Assembly: GCF_023229695.1 (NCBI RefSeq)
Contig: NZ_JALNYS010000002.1
Span: 124,001-188,000 of the forward strand
Origin: Sulfuricurvum sp.
GTDB taxonomy: Bacteria; Campylobacterota; Campylobacteria; Campylobacterales; Sulfurimonadaceae
Direction: 5' to 3'
Length of the DNA stretch: 64,000 nt
Shown here: positions 61,721 to 64,000 of the stretch, in pieces
How positions within the stretch are numbered: position 1 is the first letter of the stretch
Layout of the letters: the number at the start of each line of letters is the position of its first letter
The notes under the pieces: generated by a model
Told to the model about the DNA's origin: nothing
Database searches by the model: none
What the model saw: only the letters and a program-made list of their open reading frames with translations
Made by a program: the position numbers and the translations under genes

Positions 61721-62797
61721 ATGCCGTTTTCACCTCAAAAGCGAGCCGGAACGATCAACGGGATCCTTTTCGTCGCTATTTTTGCAGCTGCGGCGACGAT
61801 GATCGCCGATATCGCCGTTATTAAGAATCTGGGGATCTCACCTTTGGTCGTGGGGATAGTGTTGGGTATTTTTTATGCCAATACCCTGCACAACAAATTT
61901 CCTGCCGCATGGGAGATGGGGATCGTATTTTCGGGCAAAAAGATTTTGCGTTTTGCCATCGTTTTTTACGGGTTTCGGATTACCTTTCAACAAATTGCCG
62001 AAGTGGGAATGGAAGGGTTTATGGTATCGCTCATCATGCTCTCGACGACATTTATCCTCGGAACCTATCTGGGTCAAAAGCTATTCGGAATGGATCGTGA
62101 TACTTCGATGCTGACGGCCTCCGGAGCATCGGTATGCGGAGCGGCAGCCGTTTTGGCAACCGAGCCGGTTTTAAAAAGCGAAGAGCATAAAGCGGCGGTT
62201 GCCGTCTCTATGGTAGTGCTTTTTGGTACGATTGCCATGTTCTTGTATCCGGCCCTTTACAGTGCCGGGGTGTTTGACATGGATGCGCGGACGTTCGGTA
62301 TTTTCGTCGGCGGAACGATACATGAGGTAGCACAGGTTGTCGCCGTCGGCGGAGCGTACGGCAAAGAGGCGAGCGATGCGGCAGTCATCGTTAAAATGAC
62401 CCGTGTCATCATGATCGCCCCGATGTTGATTGTATTGGGAATCTATCTCTCCTACGCAGCTAAAAAAAGCGGTACGACGGGGGGCGGTGTCAAACTCGTT
62501 ATTCCGTGGTTCGCCGTCTATTTTATCGGGATGGCAGGTGTCAATTCCCTCCTGACCCAATACTCTATGGCACACAGCACTGAAGCGATCTCTACAATGA
62601 TTGCCTCTGCTGTGGCGAACATCAATGTGGTCGATACCTTTTTATTGACGATGGCGATGACGGCACTGGGGATGGGAACGCGATTCGCGAAGTTCAAAGG
62701 GCTTGGGATGGCTCCTCTCTACACGGCAGGGGCGATGTTCGCCTGGCTCCTTATCGGCGGATATTTTATCACGAAGTGGGTTGTGGCGACGTTTTAG
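61721..62797 (+). CDS. YeiH/UPF0324 family membrane protein (putative sulfate exporter)
   Basis: The 358-residue membrane protein has about ten helices, with the family segments GISPLVVGIVLGIFYAN, GASVCGAAAVLATEP (about residue 134) and GGTIHEVAQVVA (about residue 196). Export of sulfate or another anion has been proposed for the family. Such a role would fit a sulfur oxidiser, but this is inference. A -10-like TATAAT lies near 61676. Confidence 0.87.
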   Translation: MPFSPQKRAGTINGILFVAIFAAAATMIADIAVIKNLGISPLVVGIVLGIFYANTLHNKFPAAWEMGIVFSGKKILRFAIVFYGFRITFQQIAEVGMEGFMVSLIMLSTTFILGTYLGQKLFGMDRDTSMLTASGASVCGAAAVLATEPVLKSEEHKAAVAVSMVVLFGTIAMFLYPALYSAGVFDMDARTFGIFVGGTIHEVAQVVAVGGAYGKEASDAAVIVKMTRVIMIAPMLIVLGIYLSYAAKKSGTTGGGVKLVIPWFAVYFIGMAGVNSLLTQYSMAHSTEAISTMIASAVANINVVDTFLLTMAMTALGMGTRFAKFKGLGMAPLYTAGAMFAWLLIGGYFITKWVVATF

Positions 62798-62803
62798 ATG
62801 TAG

Positions 62804-64000
62804 CTACCGTTTCCGATAGCTGAGCGCCTCCAGGAGGTGCTCTTTTCGTATATTTTCCTCCCCTTCGATGTCGGCGATGGTACGGGCGACTTTGAGGAGG
62901 CGTGCGATGGCGCGGAAGGAGAGATGAAACCTCTCTATCGCCTGATCGATCACCTTTTGAGCTTCTTCGTCCAACGGACAGTATTCCAGAATCTCTTTAT
63001 CGCTTAACGCACCGTTTAATCCCATCTGACCCCGCTGTTTTTGCCGTAAAAATGCCTGCCGTACTTTGGCATGCAGCTCTTTTGAACTGAGGCTCGGACG
63101 ATCCGATGCTTGAATCGGATGCATTTGGATATAGAGATCGATCCGGTCCAAAAAAGGGTCGGAGAGGCGTGCTTTGTAGCGGGTGATTTCGATGTCCGAA
63201 CAGCGGCATGGGATCACGGTGCTGAAGAGATTCCCGCACGGGCAGGGGTTCATGGCCGATACGAATAAAAAATCGGCTTCGTAGGTTACCTTGGCGTTGA
63301 CGCGTGAGATTCGGATGTGGCGATCTTCCAGCGGCTCACGCAACGCCTCTAAAACGGTTTTTGAAAAATGGGGAAGCTCATCAAAGAACAAGATTCCGCC
63401 GTGGGCCAATCCCACTTCGCCGATTTGGGCTTTATGGGCCCCTCCGCCGAAAATACTCGCCCCCGTACTGGAGTGGTGGGGGGACCTGAAGGGGCGCAGC
63501 GGAGAAAAGGTGGGGTCTTTTCCTTCTAAAATTTCGAGTTTGGCACAGTTGAGGATCTCATCATTCTGCAACGGCGGGAGAATATGGCGAAGACGTTTTG
63601 CGATCATCGATTTTCCCGACCCGGGAGACCCCTCCAGGAGAAGATTGTGCATTCCCGCCGCCGCGATAAGGGCAGCTCTTTTAGCGTGCTCCTGCCCTTT
63701 GATATCGATAAAATCGAGAGGGTAGTGTTCATGATAATAATAGAGTTGATTTTCGTGGGACTCTCGCGGGAAATCAAACGTCGAGTGGCTGTGCGAGGGG
63801 GTAGGGAGATCGCTGCATTTAAGCAACTCGAGTGCGGCGGTGAGATTTTTGACTCCGTAAAAGGCAATACCGGGTATTTTGGAGAGTTTGCCGAGGCTGA
63901 TGTCGGGGACGATCGCTTTGGCAATCCCCTTCTGATTGGCCAGAGAGAGGAGGATCGGGTAAAGGAGGAGATTTTCGGTCACATCTCCGTTCAGCCCCAG
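62804..64000 (-). CDS. YifB/ComM-like AAA ATPase, C-terminal part (5' end outside window)
   Basis: The open frame continues past base 64000 (codons LGLNGD precede the first in-window GTG), so the N-terminal Lon-substrate-like domain is mostly missing. Visible are IKGQEHAKRAALIAAAG, Walker A GSPGSGKSM, the FRSPHHSSTGASI segment, Walker B ILFFDELPHF and CPCG. The C-terminal Mg-chelatase-type domain ends LEALSYRKR. ComM acts as a branch-migration helicase in natural transformation. Confidence 0.9.
   Translation of the reverse strand: MGLNGDVTENLLLYPILLSLANQKGIAKAIVPDISLGKLSKIPGIAFYGVKNLTAALELLKCSDLPTPSHSHSTFDFPRESHENQLYYYHEHYPLDFIDIKGQEHAKRAALIAAAGMHNLLLEGSPGSGKSMIAKRLRHILPPLQNDEILNCAKLEILEGKDPTFSPLRPFRSPHHSSTGASIFGGGAHKAQIGEVGLAHGGILFFDELPHFSKTVLEALREPLEDRHIRISRVNAKVTYEADFLFVSAMNPCPCGNLFSTVIPCRCSDIEITRYKARLSDPFLDRIDLYIQMHPIQASDRPSLSSKELHAKVRQAFLRQKQRGQMGLNGALSDKEILEYCPLDEEAQKVIDQAIERFHLSFRAIARLLKVARTIADIEGEENIRKEHLLEALSYRKR

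Overview
The window looks like chromosomal DNA of a sulfur-oxidising Campylobacterota (Epsilonproteobacteria) of the Sulfuricurvum/Sulfurimonas type. This is an inference from protein style and gene order: ruvC beside dnaA-dnaN, purB-nrdA, one-module QueF, a PhoU/PhoB/PhoR/Pst set, OlsF-like fusion and GTGAA-type DnaA boxes. I ran no database search. Base composition is moderate GC, with AT-rich origin and accessory stretches. Both end genes are cut by the window: a Suv3-like helicase on the left and a YifB/ComM ATPase on the right.

Layout. 1-5.4 kb: helicase end, a yajQ/HD-GYP/HTH operon, and a succinate dehydrogenase-like pair (sdhA, sdhB) with an unlisted 28-codon gene wedged between them. 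5.6-12.5 kb: orphan lipoprotein, two small beta-barrels, an AEC transporter, a 2-hydroxyacid dehydrogenase overlapping purT, and rpsU. 12.6-19.8 kb: dnaG, a PP-loop tRNA-thiolation-type enzyme, a divergent periplasmic HMA protein and TauE/SafE-like protein, tRNA-Ala, a SurA-N-like protein and TonB. 19.9-29.8 kb: a phosphate-starvation island (porin, pstS, phoU, phoB, phoR, cca, pstC, pstA, pstB). 29.9-37.6 kb: an EAL protein, YfiR-like protein, histidine kinase and TonB-dependent receptor cluster, queF, and a frame-broken GGDEF/EAL gene. 37.6-43.9 kb: gyrB, dnaN, dnaA, ruvC and the replication origin. 43.9-52.3 kb: an OlsF-like acyltransferase, two tandem RluA-type enzymes, purB-nrdA and a low-molecular-weight phosphatase. 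52.3-64 kb: a Schlafen/AlbA-type regulator with an AT-rich tail, three methyltransferases, a nitrilase, nrdB, a DUF748 giant, YeiH and YifB.

Two signals go beyond routine annotation. First, about eight copies of a 100-150 bp hairpin-rich mobile repeat with CTGA...TCAG ends lie in the window. Most sit exactly on gene stop codons. Five copies carry target-site direct repeats of 7-11 bp, and their hairpin arms change in compensating pairs. One copy supplies the last codons of pstA, others supply the stop codons of phoU and of an RluA gene, and one separates pstS from its terminator. Second, four promoters in the phosphate island share an 18-bp box, YGTWAY-N5-YGTWAY, placed 9-10 bp before a -10 element. 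This is a candidate PhoB site that also places the neighbouring porin in the Pho regulon.

The origin region is bipartite. Boxes flank dnaA on both sides, and a DnaA-box / G-cluster / TAG-TAA trio array lies in the dnaN-dnaA gap. A third cluster of boxes lies downstream of ruvC.
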